From contig JAPLTG010000015.1 in NCBI GenBank assembly GCA_026398255.1, positions 186,001-250,000 of the forward strand: DNA of 64,000 nucleotides, given 5' to 3'. Positions 40,843-51,706 of the stretch are shown one piece after another. Source of the stretch: Verrucomicrobiota bacterium (lineage in GTDB: Bacteria > Verrucomicrobiota > Verrucomicrobiia > Chthoniobacterales > Terrimicrobiaceae). The first letter of the stretch is position 1, and every line of letters starts with the position of its first letter. The notes under the pieces were generated by a model. It was not told the DNA's origin, did not search any database, and worked only from the letters and a program-made list of their open reading frames with translations. The translations under genes were made by a program, and so were the position numbers.

Positions 40843-42566
40843 GGCGAGTGGCGGTTTTTCTTGTTCTTCTTTGCCTCAACCGCTGCGCGCTTGGCAACAA
40901 TGCTTTTCTTTTCGAGGGTCGGCAGGGGTTTGTTCCGTGTCATGTAGAGCTGAACAATCGAGAAGAGGTTTTGGGTTGTCCAATAAAGCGCAAGGCCGCT
41001 GGCGTAGTTATAGCAGAACACCAGGAAGATGATCGGCATGAAGTAAAAAATCCGCTGCTGCATGGCATCGCCGGTCTTCGGTGTGATGACCATTTGCCAG
41101 ACCATCGTGCCGGCCATGACGATCGGGAGGATATTGATCGGAAGCCCAAGGATGTAGCCGATGGTGTCGGGCTGGGAGAGGTCGGTGACCCAGAAGAACG
41201 AGCTGTTGCGAAGCTCGATGGCGGTGCCGAGCATGGAATAGAAGCCGAAGAAAATAGGGATCTGAACGAGGAGCGGCAGGCAGCCGCTGAAGGGATTCAC
41301 GCCATACTCCTTGTAGAGCTTCATCACCTCCTGGTTCATCTTTTGCGGGTCGTCTTTGAACTTCTCCCGCATCTCGGTCATTTTCGGCGAGAGGAGCGCC
41401 ATCTTGCGCATCTCATTCGTCGCTTTGTTCTGGATCGGCCAGAGCGCGGTTTTGATGAGAAGCGTGAGAACGATGATCGACCACGCGTAGTTGCCGATGA
41501 GGGAGTGGAGGCTGTTCATCGCCCAGAGGAGGAATTCGCTCACGAATCCGAAAATACCAAAACTCATGACTTGCTCCTGCGTGGGACCGAGTTGGCGGAG
41601 GCGGGAAAGTTCCTTCGGTCCGGCGTAGATCTGGAATGAGCGCGTCTCGGTGGCTCCGGGCGCCAGCGAAGGACCAGCTTGGATCAGCCCGCCCTGAACG
41701 CCGAAAACCTCGCTGCCATTGAGCTTCGGAGCCTCGAAGCGCTTGGCCCAAACAGATTTTGCCCCTGCTCCTCCCTGAGGGGTCACGATCGTGCAAAAAT
41801 ACTGGCTTGCGACCGCAGCCCAGCGGATCTCGGGCTCGCTCTCTTGGTAAAGCTCGCGCTCGCCGTGTATTTGGATGCCGATGAGCGGCACGGAACTCGC
41901 GGAGAACCAATTCACATCGATGTTCGACATCGAATTCGCGTGGCCCCAATCGAAGCGCGTATACATCGGCATGTCGTAGATGTGGATTGGTGCCGCACCG
42001 CCGGCAGCGACAAAAAAGTCGGGAACCTGATTATGCGTCGTGCCGGTATTTCGAAACGAGATGTCGAGCGTAACGGTGTAGGATTTGTTTTTTTCACCCG
42101 GTGGCGGAAGCAGGAATCGCTTTGTGATTTCCAAGCCCCCTTCGCGGGTCACACTGAACACTGCCGCGCCTTTCGCGGGATCCGTGCTCATCGAGAATCC
42201 CCCAAGAGCCTTGCCGGGTTCGAACCCGATCGCTCCGATGGGCAGCGTGCGACTGCGGTTCAGCGAAACATTTTCCTTGTTCTCGCCCATGTGCATTCCC
42301 AGCACGACTTGTTCGATGCCGCCGGTGTCGTTATTGAAAACAAACTCGGCACCTTCGCCTTTGAGAGTCTCCTTGAGAGCGGTCATGACCGCTGGCCCGG
42401 GTGTCGCGGCCACCAAAGGCTCTGGAACTGGAGTAGCGGATGGCGGGGTGGCCGGGGCCTGAGCGACCGGGGCTGGCAGCGGCGCCATGTATTCAGATAC
42501 ATACCACTGCCAGGCGAAGAGTCCGATGACGGAGATGATGATGGCGATCCAGGATGTGCGGTCCAT
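40839..42566 (-). CDS. yidC: Membrane protein insertase YidC
   Basis: 575 aa Oxa1/YidC/Alb3 insertase. The N-terminal transmembrane segment TSWIAIIISVIGLFAWQWYV and a large periplasmic beta domain (about residues 60-350) give the Gram-negative form. The conserved core begins WSIIVLTLLIKTALWPIQNK, with the cytoplasmic hairpin LSPKMTEMREKFKDDPQKMN and hydrophobic helices after NPFSGCLPLLVQIPIFFGFY. It inserts membrane proteins alone or with SecYEG. It starts directly after the yidD stop. Confidence 0.96.
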   Translation of the reverse strand: MDRTSWIAIIISVIGLFAWQWYVSEYMAPLPAPVAQAPATPPSATPVPEPLVAATPGPAVMTALKETLKGEGAEFVFNNDTGGIEQVVLGMHMGENKENVSLNRSRTLPIGAIGFEPGKALGGFSMSTDPAKGAAVFSVTREGGLEITKRFLLPPPGEKNKSYTVTLDISFRNTGTTHNQVPDFFVAAGGAAPIHIYDMPMYTRFDWGHANSMSNIDVNWFSASSVPLIGIQIHGERELYQESEPEIRWAAVASQYFCTIVTPQGGAGAKSVWAKRFEAPKLNGSEVFGVQGGLIQAGPSLAPGATETRSFQIYAGPKELSRLRQLGPTQEQVMSFGIFGFVSEFLLWAMNSLHSLIGNYAWSIIVLTLLIKTALWPIQNKATNEMRKMALLSPKMTEMREKFKDDPQKMNQEVMKLYKEYGVNPFSGCLPLLVQIPIFFGFYSMLGTAIELRNSSFFWVTDLSQPDTIGYILGLPINILPIVMAGTMVWQMVITPKTGDAMQQRIFYFMPIIFLVFCYNYASGLALYWTTQNLFSIVQLYMTRNKPLPTLEKKSIVAKRAAVEAKKNKKNRHSP

Positions 42567-42818
42567 TTAGTGCGAAAGGGTCTTGAGTTGCGTGGGAACC
42601 GGGTCGTGTCCACAACCGCCCCAGGGTTGGCATCTAGCGAGGCGGCGGAGTCCCAGGAGGCAACCGCGCCAGGCTCCATGGGCGCGGAGGGCTTCTATAC
42701 AATAGCTCGAACACGAGGGCTCGAACCGGCAGCCACAGCCAGGGCCGCCGATCACCTGCAGGAATGGCGAGAGCGTGAGCTGGTAACAGCGCACGAGAGC
42801 GATAAGCAGGTATTTCAT
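42567..42818 (-). CDS. yidD: Membrane protein insertion efficiency factor YidD
   Basis: 83 aa from the ATG at 42818, which overlaps the rnpA stop (ATGA). A longer frame begins at 42863. The amphipathic N-terminus [19 protein letters not shown] is followed by the cysteine-rich consensus CRFEPSCSSYCIEALRAHG and LARCQPWGGCGHDPVP. YidD assists YidC-dependent insertion at the inner face of the membrane. Confidence 0.95.
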   Translation of the reverse strand: MKYLLIALVRCYQLTLSPFLQVIGGPGCGCRFEPSCSSYCIEALRAHGAWRGCLLGLRRLARCQPWGGCGHDPVPTQLKTLSH

Positions 42819-43216
42819 TGAGAGTCGGGCAAAATAGAAAGTCGGCGGGCGAGAAGCAACCATTCCGCTCTCAATTCGTCGAAAGTGGCACTCGCGGCCG
42901 TGGACTTGGCGACGACCACGATGTCAAATCCCGGAGCGAGTCGAGGTCGGTCGGCGCGGATGATTTCACGAAGTCGGCGCCGGGTTTTATTACGATCCAC
43001 CGCTCCACCGACACGCTTGGAAGTCACGAAACCAATCCGGCTGGTCTGTGCGGCGGAGTCCTTAAGAACACCGAGACGGAGCAGACGACCTTGCGAGGAT
43101 TTTCCTTTTTCCCGGACCTTGCGAAAGTCTCGGCTATTGAGGAGACGAGCGGTTTTTGGAAAACGCAGTCGAGCCCGCTCAGGCTTGGGTGTGTCTGGCG
43201 AAGTGGACTTCGACAC
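42815..43216 (-). CDS. rnpA: Ribonuclease P protein component
   Basis: 133 aa. The protein subunit of RNase P, which matures tRNA 5' ends. Family segments are [40 protein letters not shown] and the RNR motif [15 protein letters not shown]. The only available ATG (43216) lies inside rpmH, so the two genes overlap by 38 bases in different frames. The N-terminal ~17 residues are an extension before the conserved core. Confidence 0.92.
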   Translation of the reverse strand: MSKSTSPDTPKPERARLRFPKTARLLNSRDFRKVREKGKSSQGRLLRLGVLKDSAAQTSRIGFVTSKRVGGAVDRNKTRRRLREIIRADRPRLAPGFDIVVVAKSTAASATFDELRAEWLLLARRLSILPDSQ

Positions 43217-43352
43217 CTTTCGGGAGAAGCCGCTTGCGGCCGTGACGGCGGCGGCGGCTCAGGATGGCGCGGCCGGCCCTGGTCTTCATGCGGGCGCGGA
43301 AGCCGAATTGCTGTTTGCGCGTGCGCTTGGAAGGCTGGTATGTGCGTTTCAT
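43179..43352 (-). CDS. rpmH: 50S ribosomal protein L34
   Basis: 57 aa, slightly longer than the typical 44-46. It starts [20 protein letters not shown], with [16 protein letters not shown]; the extra C-terminal residues ([14 protein letters not shown]) overlap rnpA. First gene of the rpmH-rnpA-yidD-yidC-jag operon, with a candidate promoter just upstream. Confidence 0.95.
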   Translation of the reverse strand: MKRTYQPSKRTRKQQFGFRARMKTRAGRAILSRRRRHGRKRLLPKGVEVHFARHTQA

Positions 43353-43374
43353 AAAATTGGCAAATGGAGGCGAG

Positions 43375-43402
43375 AGAGTAGGAGGATTTCGCAGAGCGTC
43401 AA
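43375..43402 (-). promoter_or_regulatory. Candidate promoter of the rpmH operon
   Basis: On the minus strand, TTGACG (43402-43397), 16 bases, then TACTCT (43380-43375), 23 bases before the rpmH ATG. It is the best -35/-10 pair seen in the core region. Confidence 0.45.
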
Positions 43403-43512
43403 CCCCAAATCCCGCCCCCCTGAAAATCCCGACCCAGCGGGGAACGATTCCCATCAGGCGCCGGGATTTTTCGGGCTGGCACGAGGCCATGCCGGTGCTT
43501 ACGATCCGGTTC

Positions 43513-43872
43513 ATGGCGCGAAATATTTTGGGAGGTGATCTGGAGCCTTGCTGCTACGAACCGATGACGGGGTTTTTCCGTGATGGCTATTGCCACACCG
43601 GGCCGGGAGATTCGGGGGTTCACACCGTCTGCGCGGTGATGACGAAGGAATTTCTGAAATACTCTTTCGAGCAGGGCAACGACCTCTCGACGCCCAGGCC
43701 GGACATGCAATTCCCCGGACTCAAGCCCGGTGACCGCTGGTGCCTTTGTGCAAGTCGGTGGAAAGAGGCCTTCGATGCCGGGATGGCCCCGAAAATCCGA
43801 CTCGAATCGACGCATGCCTCGACACTGGAGTTCGCGAATATCGAAGATTTGAAAGCCTGCGCCGCCGAGTAG
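43513..43872 (+). CDS. DUF2237 family protein
   Basis: 119 aa from ATG 43513. Family consensus: [50 protein letters not shown] and the ending [19 protein letters not shown]. Several conserved cysteines and histidines are present. DUF2237 proteins are small cytoplasmic proteins of unknown function. It converges with the secreted protein gene at 43888. Confidence 0.9.
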   Translation: MARNILGGDLEPCCYEPMTGFFRDGYCHTGPGDSGVHTVCAVMTKEFLKYSFEQGNDLSTPRPDMQFPGLKPGDRWCLCASRWKEAFDAGMAPKIRLESTHASTLEFANIEDLKACAAE

Positions 43873-43887
43873 CGGGCGGCGGGATTC

Positions 43888-44703
43888 TCAGCGAAATCCC
43901 TTGGCGTTATTGCGGTCGGCAACGAAGAGATTCGCGCCGCGTGCCTTGAGAACAAAAGTATTGTTGTCGCCATATTTGGTCCAAGGGCCGGGAGGGACTT
44001 CGCGTGCTTCGACAAATTTCCAGTCGCAAACATCCTTGCCGCCCATGCCGAGGTAGTCGCGCACGGCCGGGGAGACATCGAGGCCGGCGCCTTGGTTCAA
44101 GTTTGGGCGGGGGCGCTCGTTGCCGAAGACATATTGCCAGTGGTCTGTGCGGAAGGGGCCGCAGTCCTCCCACTGGGCATAGGCGATGCGGTTGCCGTGC
44201 CGGATCGCGATCCAGCGTCCCTTGCAAACGGATCGGCCGGGTTTTTCGAAGGCTTCGCGGAACCAGGGAATGACGCGGGGCACCTCGGGTTTCGTCTTGC
44301 CTCGGGTCACATCATTGTAGGGGAGGGCAATGTAAAACGGGTTCTGGCGCGGGATGAATTTTTTCGGAAGGAAGTGGTGGCGGGTGGCGGGGTCGGGATT
44401 GTCGTAGCCGCCGAAGTTTTTGTGCCAATGCTGATCCCAGGAACTCTTGCAGTTCGGCACGGGATTATTGCGCGTAGGCTGTTCACCCACCCAGAAAACG
44501 GTCGTGACGATGTTGCGCTTCCAAGGATAGCGGCCGGAGGAAACTCCCGTCGAGGTAGCGACGATCGGGGGCTCGATTTTTTGGATCGCCTTTTCGCGCA
44601 GGGCCATGGCGAGCTTTTCAAAATCAGACGCGCTCGTGGCAGAAGCGAAAACTGTCTGCAACGACGCCAAAACAAGACTGAGGAGAAATACGCGGATGGC
44701 CAT
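43888..44703 (-). CDS. Secreted protein with a possible double-psi beta-barrel domain
   Basis: 271 aa from the ATG at 44703, with a signal peptide (IRVFLLSLVLASLQTVFASA) cleaved near residue 22. The body is rich in aromatics: GRYPWKRNIVTTVFWVGEQP, FYIALPYNDV, AYAQWEDCGPFRTDHWQYVF. The C-terminal AGLDVSPAVRDYLGMGG followed by VCDWKFVE resembles RlpA/expansin-like double-psi barrels, in which the DxSPAA motif lines a glycan groove. This suggests a periplasmic cell-wall-related role. The resemblance is weak and no family name is certain. Confidence 0.6.
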   Translation of the reverse strand: MAIRVFLLSLVLASLQTVFASATSASDFEKLAMALREKAIQKIEPPIVATSTGVSSGRYPWKRNIVTTVFWVGEQPTRNNPVPNCKSSWDQHWHKNFGGYDNPDPATRHHFLPKKFIPRQNPFYIALPYNDVTRGKTKPEVPRVIPWFREAFEKPGRSVCKGRWIAIRHGNRIAYAQWEDCGPFRTDHWQYVFGNERPRPNLNQGAGLDVSPAVRDYLGMGGKDVCDWKFVEAREVPPGPWTKYGDNNTFVLKARGANLFVADRNNAKGFR

Positions 44704-44838
44704 TTCCGTAAGAGAGCCCAAGGTGGTGCAGGGCCCCAGATGGTGCAAACTAAAAAGTCCGTCCGGGCGGGCTTGTCCCCCACTCCCGCTGGCAAGAATG
44801 TTCGTGCAATTAGGAAATGCCGCCCTTTATTTCGCGCC

Positions 44839-46458
44839 ATGTCGCGCCTTCTGCCTTGGATTCTTGCCGCTTCGAGCGGTGTGCTCCTCGGCTTATCCTA
44901 CCCGCCTGCCGATCTCGGCAACCTGATCTGGATCGCACTCGTTCCGCTCGCGTGGGCGGTGTGGTTCACTAAACCCGCGCCGCGCCGCGAGTGGCTGCGG
45001 CTCGCAGGGCTGGGGTATTTTTGCGGGTTGTTCTTTTTTCCCATGGGAGCCTTCTGGCTCACCGAACTGACCTGGCCGGGTTATATCTTACTGGCACTCT
45101 ATTTCTCGTTCTACACGGCAGGGTGGGCTGTTTTCGCCGGGATGCTAAAAAGTCCTGACGCCGACGCCTCCCCATGGCTCGGCTCCCTCCACAACCTCCG
45201 AGTCTGTGCGCTCGGCGCGGCAGGTTGGACCGCTATGGAATGGCTGCGCGGTGTGATTTTCCCCGCCTTCGGATGGAACGGCCTCGGTATCGCCCAACAC
45301 GCCAACATCCCGCTCATCCAAATCGCCGATGTCACCGGAGTCGGCGGGATTTCGTTTTTGATCGCCATGGCGAACCTCATGATCGCCGCCACGATCAAAC
45401 GCCTCTCGCTTGAACTCGGCAAAGGGGCCCGCCGCGCTCATCTCGATTTCGCACTCACCATCGCCCTCGTCGCGCTGGCCTGGACCTACGGCGTGCGCCA
45501 ACTCCTCGACCCCGAGCCCGCCTCGACCGAAATCTCCTTCGCCGCCGTGCAGGCGAGCGTGCCGCAGCTGGAACGCAACAATCCCGCGTTCGAAATGGAA
45601 ATCCTCGAGGGCTACAAAAACCAAAGTCTCGCCGCCATCGCGATGCAGCCGGACCTCATCCTCTGGCCCGAGTCCGCCACGCCAAACCCCGTTCTCGGGC
45701 ACCAGCACACCTGGGATCTCGTGCGCGGCCTCGCCGAGCAACACGCTGGTGATTTTCTCATCGGCACCGTGCATTGGGGGCAGGAGGGCGACTTCAACTC
45801 CATCGCGCTCCTAACCTCGCGCGGCTCCGAGGCCCAACTCCACCACAAGATCCACCTCGTCCCATTCGGAGAGTATGTCCCGCTGCGCAAGGAATTCCCC
45901 CTGCTCGCCCACATCGTTGGCGAACTCGTGCCTGATGATTTCGATCCGGGAAAAAAATTCACCCTTCTCGAAATGGAGGCCAAGCCGGTGAAACTCGGCC
46001 CGCTCGTGTGTTTCGAGGACACACTCGGCGACCTCGCCCGCCGCTTTGCCGAACTCGGCGCGCAGGCCTTCGTCGTGGTGACGAACGACGGATGGTTCAA
46101 TGAAAGCTCCGGTTCGCTCCAGCATGTTCGCAACGCCCTCTTCCGCTGTGTGGAAAACAACATCCCGATGATCCGCGCCGCCAACACCGGCGTGACTTGT
46201 GCGATCGACCGCCACGGCGTAGTGCGCGAAATCCTCCGCGACCCATCCGGCAACACCTTCGGGCCAGGCATCCTCTTCAGCAAAATCTCAGTCCCACAAA
46301 ACCCCTCGCCCACTTTCTACTCACGCTACGGCGAAATTTTCTCAATCTCGTGCATCGTTCTATCCGCCATCGTCGCAGGGATTTCCCTCATCCGCTCCAG
46401 ACTCCAAAAAAATTCCCCTCGCACGAACGATTCCGATCCGAAAATCTCCACGCCATGA
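44839..46458 (+). CDS. lnt: Apolipoprotein N-acyltransferase
   Basis: 539 aa from ATG 44839; upstream in-frame codons lie antisense to the previous gene. Six or so transmembrane helices (residues ~1-230) carry a nitrilase-like domain. The catalytic triad is seen as Glu in [12 protein letters not shown], Lys in [15 protein letters not shown] and Cys in GPLVCFEDT. It adds the third acyl chain to lipoproteins in the inner membrane. The stop overlaps purS (ATGA). Confidence 0.93.
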   Translation: MSRLLPWILAASSGVLLGLSYPPADLGNLIWIALVPLAWAVWFTKPAPRREWLRLAGLGYFCGLFFFPMGAFWLTELTWPGYILLALYFSFYTAGWAVFAGMLKSPDADASPWLGSLHNLRVCALGAAGWTAMEWLRGVIFPAFGWNGLGIAQHANIPLIQIADVTGVGGISFLIAMANLMIAATIKRLSLELGKGARRAHLDFALTIALVALAWTYGVRQLLDPEPASTEISFAAVQASVPQLERNNPAFEMEILEGYKNQSLAAIAMQPDLILWPESATPNPVLGHQHTWDLVRGLAEQHAGDFLIGTVHWGQEGDFNSIALLTSRGSEAQLHHKIHLVPFGEYVPLRKEFPLLAHIVGELVPDDFDPGKKFTLLEMEAKPVKLGPLVCFEDTLGDLARRFAELGAQAFVVVTNDGWFNESSGSLQHVRNALFRCVENNIPMIRAANTGVTCAIDRHGVVREILRDPSGNTFGPGILFSKISVPQNPSPTFYSRYGEIFSISCIVLSAIVAGISLIRSRLQKNSPRTNDSDPKISTP

Positions 46459-46685
46459 AAGTCCATGTCTCCGTCCTGCCGAAACCATCCGTTCTCGATC
46501 CCCAAGGCGCCGCCGCCGCCGAAGCCATCCGCCACCTCGGCCTTCAAGGCGTGGGCCGCGTGCGCATCGGCAAGCTGATCGAACTCGAACTCCCCGACGC
46601 CACGCCCGAGGCCGAAATCCACCGCATCGCCCGCGACCTCCTCTCGAACCCCGTCATCGAAGACTACTCCATCGCCAAACAATGA
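46455..46685 (+). CDS. purS: Phosphoribosylformylglycinamidine synthase subunit PurS
   Basis: 76 aa dimeric linker subunit of the three-part FGAM synthase (PurS-PurQ-PurL). [20 protein letters not shown] and [20 protein letters not shown] are canonical, as is the VIEDYSI ending. It overlaps lnt upstream and purQ downstream by four bases each. PurL is not in the window. Confidence 0.94.
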   Translation: MKVHVSVLPKPSVLDPQGAAAAEAIRHLGLQGVGRVRIGKLIELELPDATPEAEIHRIARDLLSNPVIEDYSIAKQ

Positions 46686-47383
46686 AATTCGCCGTCCTCC
46701 GCTTCCCCGGCTCGAACTGCGACCAAGACTGCGTTCTCGCTCTCAACGCCCTCCCAGGCGCTTCCGCCGACTTCGTCTGGCACAAAGACACCTCGCTCGC
46801 TGGCTTCGATGCCGTCATCGTTCCCGGCGGTTTTTCCTACGGCGACTACCTGCGCTGCGGCGCGATCGCACAGTTTTCGCCAATCATGCAATCGGTGAAA
46901 AATTTCGCCGCCGCCGGTGGCACGGTCCTCGGCATCTGCAACGGCTTCCAAATCCTCTGCGAGAGCGGCCTCCTGCCCGGCGCGCTCGTTCGAAACAAAG
47001 GCCTCCACTTCGTCTGCAAACACCAGCACCTCCGCGTGGAATCCACGAACTCGCGCTTCACAAACTCTGCGACCAAAGGCCAGGTTTTAAACATCCCCAT
47101 CGCGCACGGCGAAGGCTGCTACTTCGCCGATGACGCCACGCTCGCAAAGCTCAACGCCAACGACCAAATCCTCGTCCGCTACTGCGATGCCACCGGCGCC
47201 GTGACCGACGCCGCGAATCCCAACGGCTCCCGTGAAAACATCGCCGGCATTTGCAACGAGACCCGAAATGTCTTCGGCCTCATGCCCCACCCCGAGCGCG
47301 CCTGCGACCCGGCCCTCGGCAGCACAGACGGCCTCGTGATTTTGCAAAGCCTCCTCACCGCCGAACCCGCGAAAGCAAGCTGA
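46682..47383 (+). CDS. purQ: Phosphoribosylformylglycinamidine synthase subunit PurQ (glutaminase)
   Basis: 233 aa class I glutamine amidotransferase that feeds ammonia to PurL in purine synthesis. [20 protein letters not shown] is the family start. The catalytic cysteine is in [19 protein letters not shown], and the His-Glu pair is in [13 protein letters not shown]. It ends nine bases before the convergent pyk gene. Confidence 0.96.
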   Translation: MKFAVLRFPGSNCDQDCVLALNALPGASADFVWHKDTSLAGFDAVIVPGGFSYGDYLRCGAIAQFSPIMQSVKNFAAAGGTVLGICNGFQILCESGLLPGALVRNKGLHFVCKHQHLRVESTNSRFTNSATKGQVLNIPIAHGEGCYFADDATLAKLNANDQILVRYCDATGAVTDAANPNGSRENIAGICNETRNVFGLMPHPERACDPALGSTDGLVILQSLLTAEPAKAS

Positions 47384-47392
47384 CTCCGCGCC

Positions 47393-48796
47393 TCAGGGCA
47401 CGGTGCGGATCTGGATCGATTCGAAGCGCTCTTCGCCTTCGATGAGTTCGCGCAAGACGATGAGCTTTTCGCCGCTGGCGACGAGTTTTTGTTGGATAAG
47501 GAATTTTTCGGCTTCGGCGAAGGTCTCTTCCGCGTCGGTGGTGAAATCGAGTTGAAAGGCGTGGGAATTCCAATTCAGCGTCTGGTGGCGCACCTCTTCT
47601 TGCGTGGGAGTGAAAACAAAGATCGGTGCGCGCTCAGGGCGCAGGTGGCTGGTTTGGTCGGCCATCTCGCCGGTGCGGGTGAAAACGACGAGCTTCGAGT
47701 CCTCGATCGAGTTGGCAAGCATCACGGCGGAGCGGATGGTTTTTTGACGCTGCGTGGCGAGGATGGCGTCATTCGCATAGCCCGCGCCGCCGCTCAAGGC
47801 GATGCGCCGCGCCACACGGTCGAGGACTTTCACGCAATCGACAGGATATTTTCCCTGCGCCGTCTCGCCGCTGAGCATCACGGCATCGGCCTGCTCGAAG
47901 ACGGCGTTTGCCACATCGGTGATTTCCGCACGGGTGGGAATGGGGTTCGTAATCATGCTCTCGAGCATGTGGGTGGCGACGATGACGGGACGGCCAAATT
48001 GAATGCACTCCTTGATGATCCGGCGCTGAATGATCGGAAGTTCCTCCATCTTGCATTCGATGCCGAGATCGCCGCGGGCGACCATGATCGAGTCGGCGGC
48101 GCGAACGATGTCCTTGATATAGCGGACGGCATTCTGGTCTTCGATCTTGGCGACCGTGCGCGCGTTCGAGCCGAGGCTGCGCAGCACGCGTTTGAGTTCC
48201 AAAATATCCGACGCCTCGCGGCAAAAACTCAGAGCTACAAAATCCACGCCGACCTCGACGCCGAGTTCGATGTCCTCGAGGTCCTTGGCGGTGAGCGGCG
48301 GGAGGTTGACCTTCACGCCCGGGAGGTTGATGTGGCGGCGGGAGCCGAGGTCGCCCTCAGTGAGGAGTTGGCACTTCACGCGGTTGGCGTTTTTTTCCAG
48401 CACCTTCATGTGGATCACGCCGTTGTCCACCAGCACGACATCACCCACATGAATGTCGTCCACGAGACCGTCGTAGTTCACATCCACCGAGAATTGCTCC
48501 TCGCTCTTCGCGCCGCGAACGGTGAATTCAAAAATGTCGCCGGGTTTGAGATTGAGCTTCGCCGAGAGGTCCCCAGTGCGGATCGCGGGGCCTTGCGTAT
48601 CAAGAAGAATGCCGCAGTTCGCATGCAGCCCGGCGGCGATACGGCGAATGCGCTTCACCACATCACGCACCCAATCGTGCCGGGCGTGGCTCATGTTCAG
48701 GCGGAAAATATTCGTGCCCGCGAGGATCAAATCCCCGATCACAACATCTGAATCCGAAGCAGGCCCGAGCGTGCAAATGATTTTGGTTTTGCGCAT
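47393..48796 (-). CDS. pyk: Pyruvate kinase
   Basis: 467 aa from the ATG at 48796. It starts [16 protein letters not shown]. The active-site segments are [52 protein letters not shown] with the catalytic lysine, [20 protein letters not shown] and [15 protein letters not shown]. It transfers phosphate from phosphoenolpyruvate to ADP. The C-terminal domain is normal. It is divergent from sucA; the 145-base gap must hold both promoters. Confidence 0.96.
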   Translation of the reverse strand: MRKTKIICTLGPASDSDVVIGDLILAGTNIFRLNMSHARHDWVRDVVKRIRRIAAGLHANCGILLDTQGPAIRTGDLSAKLNLKPGDIFEFTVRGAKSEEQFSVDVNYDGLVDDIHVGDVVLVDNGVIHMKVLEKNANRVKCQLLTEGDLGSRRHINLPGVKVNLPPLTAKDLEDIELGVEVGVDFVALSFCREASDILELKRVLRSLGSNARTVAKIEDQNAVRYIKDIVRAADSIMVARGDLGIECKMEELPIIQRRIIKECIQFGRPVIVATHMLESMITNPIPTRAEITDVANAVFEQADAVMLSGETAQGKYPVDCVKVLDRVARRIALSGGAGYANDAILATQRQKTIRSAVMLANSIEDSKLVVFTRTGEMADQTSHLRPERAPIFVFTPTQEEVRHQTLNWNSHAFQLDFTTDAEETFAEAEKFLIQQKLVASGEKLIVLRELIEGEERFESIQIRTVP

Positions 48797-48857
48797 GCGC
48801 CTATCAACAGGCTCGACAGCGACTTGGCAAGCCACCCTTTTCGCCAATTTTTCCCGT

Positions 48858-48885
48858 CTTGATCTTGAGGAGCGAATGTTTAGTT
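48858..48885 (+). promoter_or_regulatory. Candidate promoter of sucAB
   Basis: TTGATC (48858-48863), 16 bases, TAGTTT (48880-48885), 57 bases before the sucA ATG. The layout is the same as the rpsL candidate. Confidence 0.35.
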
Positions 48886-48941
48886 TCGCCCCCTGCGGCC
48901 AGTCAGTCTCTAAATCCCGGGCCGAAATCATCCACCACCGA

Positions 48942-51689
48942 ATGAATACATCAGTCCCCGCCCGTGCCAACGAGGCGATGATCGACGAACTCCACCAACG
49001 CTGGCTCCAAGACCGGCGCTCCGTTTCCCCCGATTGGTCCGCTTTTTTTGAAGGCTTCGAACTCGGCCTCGAACGAAGCGTCGTCGAGGAACAAAAAGAA
49101 GGCTCCGGCCTGTCCGCCTCCCCTCTCCAGGCCAAGGTGGACGAACTCGTGCGCGCCTACCGCGCGATCGGCCACACCTGCACGCACTTGGACCCGATCT
49201 CACCCGCGCCGACTTTGAATCCCGCCCTCGAGCCCTCCGCGTTTGGACTCGGCGAGGCCGAGATGAATGAGGTGGTCTCCTCCCGCTATTTCCAAAACGG
49301 ACGCGCCCTCCGGCTCCGCGAGATGATCGAAACGCTCCGCAAAACCTACTGCGCCACGCTCGGCGCGGAGTTCGAGCACATCCATGACCGCGAGATCCGC
49401 GAGTGGGTGGTGAGCCGCGTGGAAAACCGCGCCGCTGCGGACCGCAACGACCCCGCCCTGCACCGCCGTGTGTTGGAGACGCTCTACGAGGCCGAGACTT
49501 TCGAGTCCTTCATCCACGCGAAATTCGTCGGCCAAAAACGCTTCTCCCTCGAAGGCGGCGAATCGCTCATGGTCGCCCTCGACACAATTCTCCAAAATTG
49601 CCCCACCTCGGGCGTCCAGGAAATCGTCATGGGCATGGCCCACCGCGGTCGCCTCAATGTTCTTTCGAACTTTGTCAAAAAACCCGCGAGCGTGATTTTC
49701 GGGGAGTTCCAGGACTTCTTTAATCCCGAGAAATTCGGCGGCGGCGAGAATGGCGATGTGAAATACCACCTCGGTTACCAGAGCTCCCGCGAGCTTCCCG
49801 GCGGTGCCACGGTGGAAATCCGCATGGCCGCAAACCCCAGCCACCTCGAGGCTGTCGATCCGGTCGTTCAAGGCAAGGCCCGCGCCCGTCAGCGCGTTCT
49901 CGAGGACACCGCCACTCGGAAGAAAGTCCTTCCGCTCCTCATTCACGGCGACGCCGCGTTCATCGGCCAAGGTATCGTCGCGGAGACTTTCAATATGTCC
50001 CAGCTGCCCGGCTACAAAACCGGCGGCACCATTCACCTCGTCGTCAACAACCAGATCGGCTTCACCACCCTGCCGATGGATGCACGCTCGACCGCCTATT
50101 GCACCGACATCGCCAAGATTGTCGACGCCCCGATTTTCCATGTGAATGGCGAGGATCCCCTGACAGTCGTCGAAGTCGCCCGGATCGCTCTCGAGTTCCG
50201 CCAGAAATTCGGCCGCGATGTTGTGGTCGATATCTACGGCTACCGCCGCCACGGCCACAACGAGACCGACGAGCCCTCCTTCACGCAGCCGGACATCTAC
50301 AACATCATCAAAAAGCACCCGCTGCCGGGAGCGAGGTTTTCGTCCGAACTCGCCGCACTGGGCACCGTCTCAAAGGCCGAGGTCGAGAAAATCCGCACCG
50401 GTTGCATCGAGCGCCTCGAGAAGGAACACGCCGAAGCCGCGAAAGAAATCGCCTCCCTGAAAAAGAAGAGTGCCTTCCGCGGCTCCACCGCGATTCACCA
50501 AGCCCCCTACTCGCACGATCCGGTCAACACCGCCATCAGCAAAAACAAGCTCGACCGCATCGTCAAAGCCATCACCACCGTTCCCGCCGGTTTCAATGTC
50601 GTCCAAAAAATCCAGCGCACGGTCCTCGACCGCCGCTTGCAAGTTTGGAAGGAAGGCGGGCCCTTCGATTGGGGATTCGCCGAGGCTCTGGCTTTCGGTT
50701 CCCTCCTCGTCGAGGGCACACCCGTGCGTGTCTCCGGCCAAGATAGCCGCCGTGGCACCTTCAGCCACCGCAACGCCGTCCTCTACGACGAAAAGTCCCG
50801 CGAGCCATTCATCCCGCTCCAGCACATCACACCGAAGCAGGAGTCGTTCTGTATCTACAACAGCCCACTCTCCGAATACGCCGTCCTCGGTTTCGACTAC
50901 GGCTACTCGATGGACTACCCCTCGATGCTCTGCATCTGGGAGGCCCAGTTCGGTGATTTCTCGAATGGCGCGCAGATCATCATCGACCAATTCATCGCCT
51001 CCGCCGAGGCAAAGTGGCGCCGCCCCACCTCGATCGTCATGCTCCTCCCGCACGGCTACGAAGGCCAGGGCCCCGAGCACTCCAGCGCCCGCCTCGAGCG
51101 TTTCCTCCAACTCTGCGCGCAGGAAAACATGCAGGTCGTGAATCCCACCACGCCCGCCCAGTATTTCCACTCCCTCCGCCGCCAGATCCACCGCGCATAC
51201 CGCAAGCCGCTCGTCATCATGACGCCCAAGAGTCTCCTGCGCTCCGAGGATTCCGTCTCGCGTGTCGAGGATTTCACCAACGCCCGCTTCGAGGAAATTC
51301 TCGACGATCCCGCCATCAAGGATCCGAAAAAAGTCACGCGCATCGTGTTTTGCTCGGGCAAGGTCTACTTCGACCTCGTCCGCGCCCGCGCCGAAGCCAA
51401 GCAGGACGCCACCACCGCGATCATCCGCATCGAGCAACTCTACCCGCTCCACGCCGACCGCATCCGCGAAGTCGTCGCCCGCTACAAATCCGTAAAGCGG
51501 TTCGTCTGGTGCCAGGAGGAACCCGAAAACCAAGGCGCCTGGCTCTTCCTCGCCCCGCGCATCGCCGGCATCGTCGGCTCGCTCATCGGCTACGCAGGCC
51601 GCTCCGAGAGTGCCAGCCCCGCCGTCGGCTCCTACGGAAAACACAAGGACCAACTCGTCAGCTTACTCAAACAAGCGTTCGAAATCTGA
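48942..51689 (+). CDS. sucA: 2-oxoglutarate dehydrogenase E1 component
   Basis: 915 aa from ATG 48942; the frame is open upstream but antisense to pyk. Thiamine-diphosphate-dependent decarboxylation of 2-oxoglutarate in the TCA cycle. The N-terminal E2-interaction segment is INELHQ-like ([22 protein letters not shown]). Then [36 protein letters not shown], the ThDP site around [19 protein letters not shown], and [20 protein letters not shown]. It is followed 17 bases later by sucB. Confidence 0.96.
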   Translation: MNTSVPARANEAMIDELHQRWLQDRRSVSPDWSAFFEGFELGLERSVVEEQKEGSGLSASPLQAKVDELVRAYRAIGHTCTHLDPISPAPTLNPALEPSAFGLGEAEMNEVVSSRYFQNGRALRLREMIETLRKTYCATLGAEFEHIHDREIREWVVSRVENRAAADRNDPALHRRVLETLYEAETFESFIHAKFVGQKRFSLEGGESLMVALDTILQNCPTSGVQEIVMGMAHRGRLNVLSNFVKKPASVIFGEFQDFFNPEKFGGGENGDVKYHLGYQSSRELPGGATVEIRMAANPSHLEAVDPVVQGKARARQRVLEDTATRKKVLPLLIHGDAAFIGQGIVAETFNMSQLPGYKTGGTIHLVVNNQIGFTTLPMDARSTAYCTDIAKIVDAPIFHVNGEDPLTVVEVARIALEFRQKFGRDVVVDIYGYRRHGHNETDEPSFTQPDIYNIIKKHPLPGARFSSELAALGTVSKAEVEKIRTGCIERLEKEHAEAAKEIASLKKKSAFRGSTAIHQAPYSHDPVNTAISKNKLDRIVKAITTVPAGFNVVQKIQRTVLDRRLQVWKEGGPFDWGFAEALAFGSLLVEGTPVRVSGQDSRRGTFSHRNAVLYDEKSREPFIPLQHITPKQESFCIYNSPLSEYAVLGFDYGYSMDYPSMLCIWEAQFGDFSNGAQIIIDQFIASAEAKWRRPTSIVMLLPHGYEGQGPEHSSARLERFLQLCAQENMQVVNPTTPAQYFHSLRRQIHRAYRKPLVIMTPKSLLRSEDSVSRVEDFTNARFEEILDDPAIKDPKKVTRIVFCSGKVYFDLVRARAEAKQDATTAIIRIEQLYPLHADRIREVVARYKSVKRFVWCQEEPENQGAWLFLAPRIAGIVGSLIGYAGRSESASPAVGSYGKHKDQLVSLLKQAFEI

Positions 51690-51706
51690 ACCACCACACC
51701 AAGAGC

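Noticed and set aside
48797-49135. A longer pyruvate kinase starting at 49135.
   Set aside because: The extra 113 codons are antisense to sucA and lack family similarity; [14 protein letters not shown] at 48796 is the family start.
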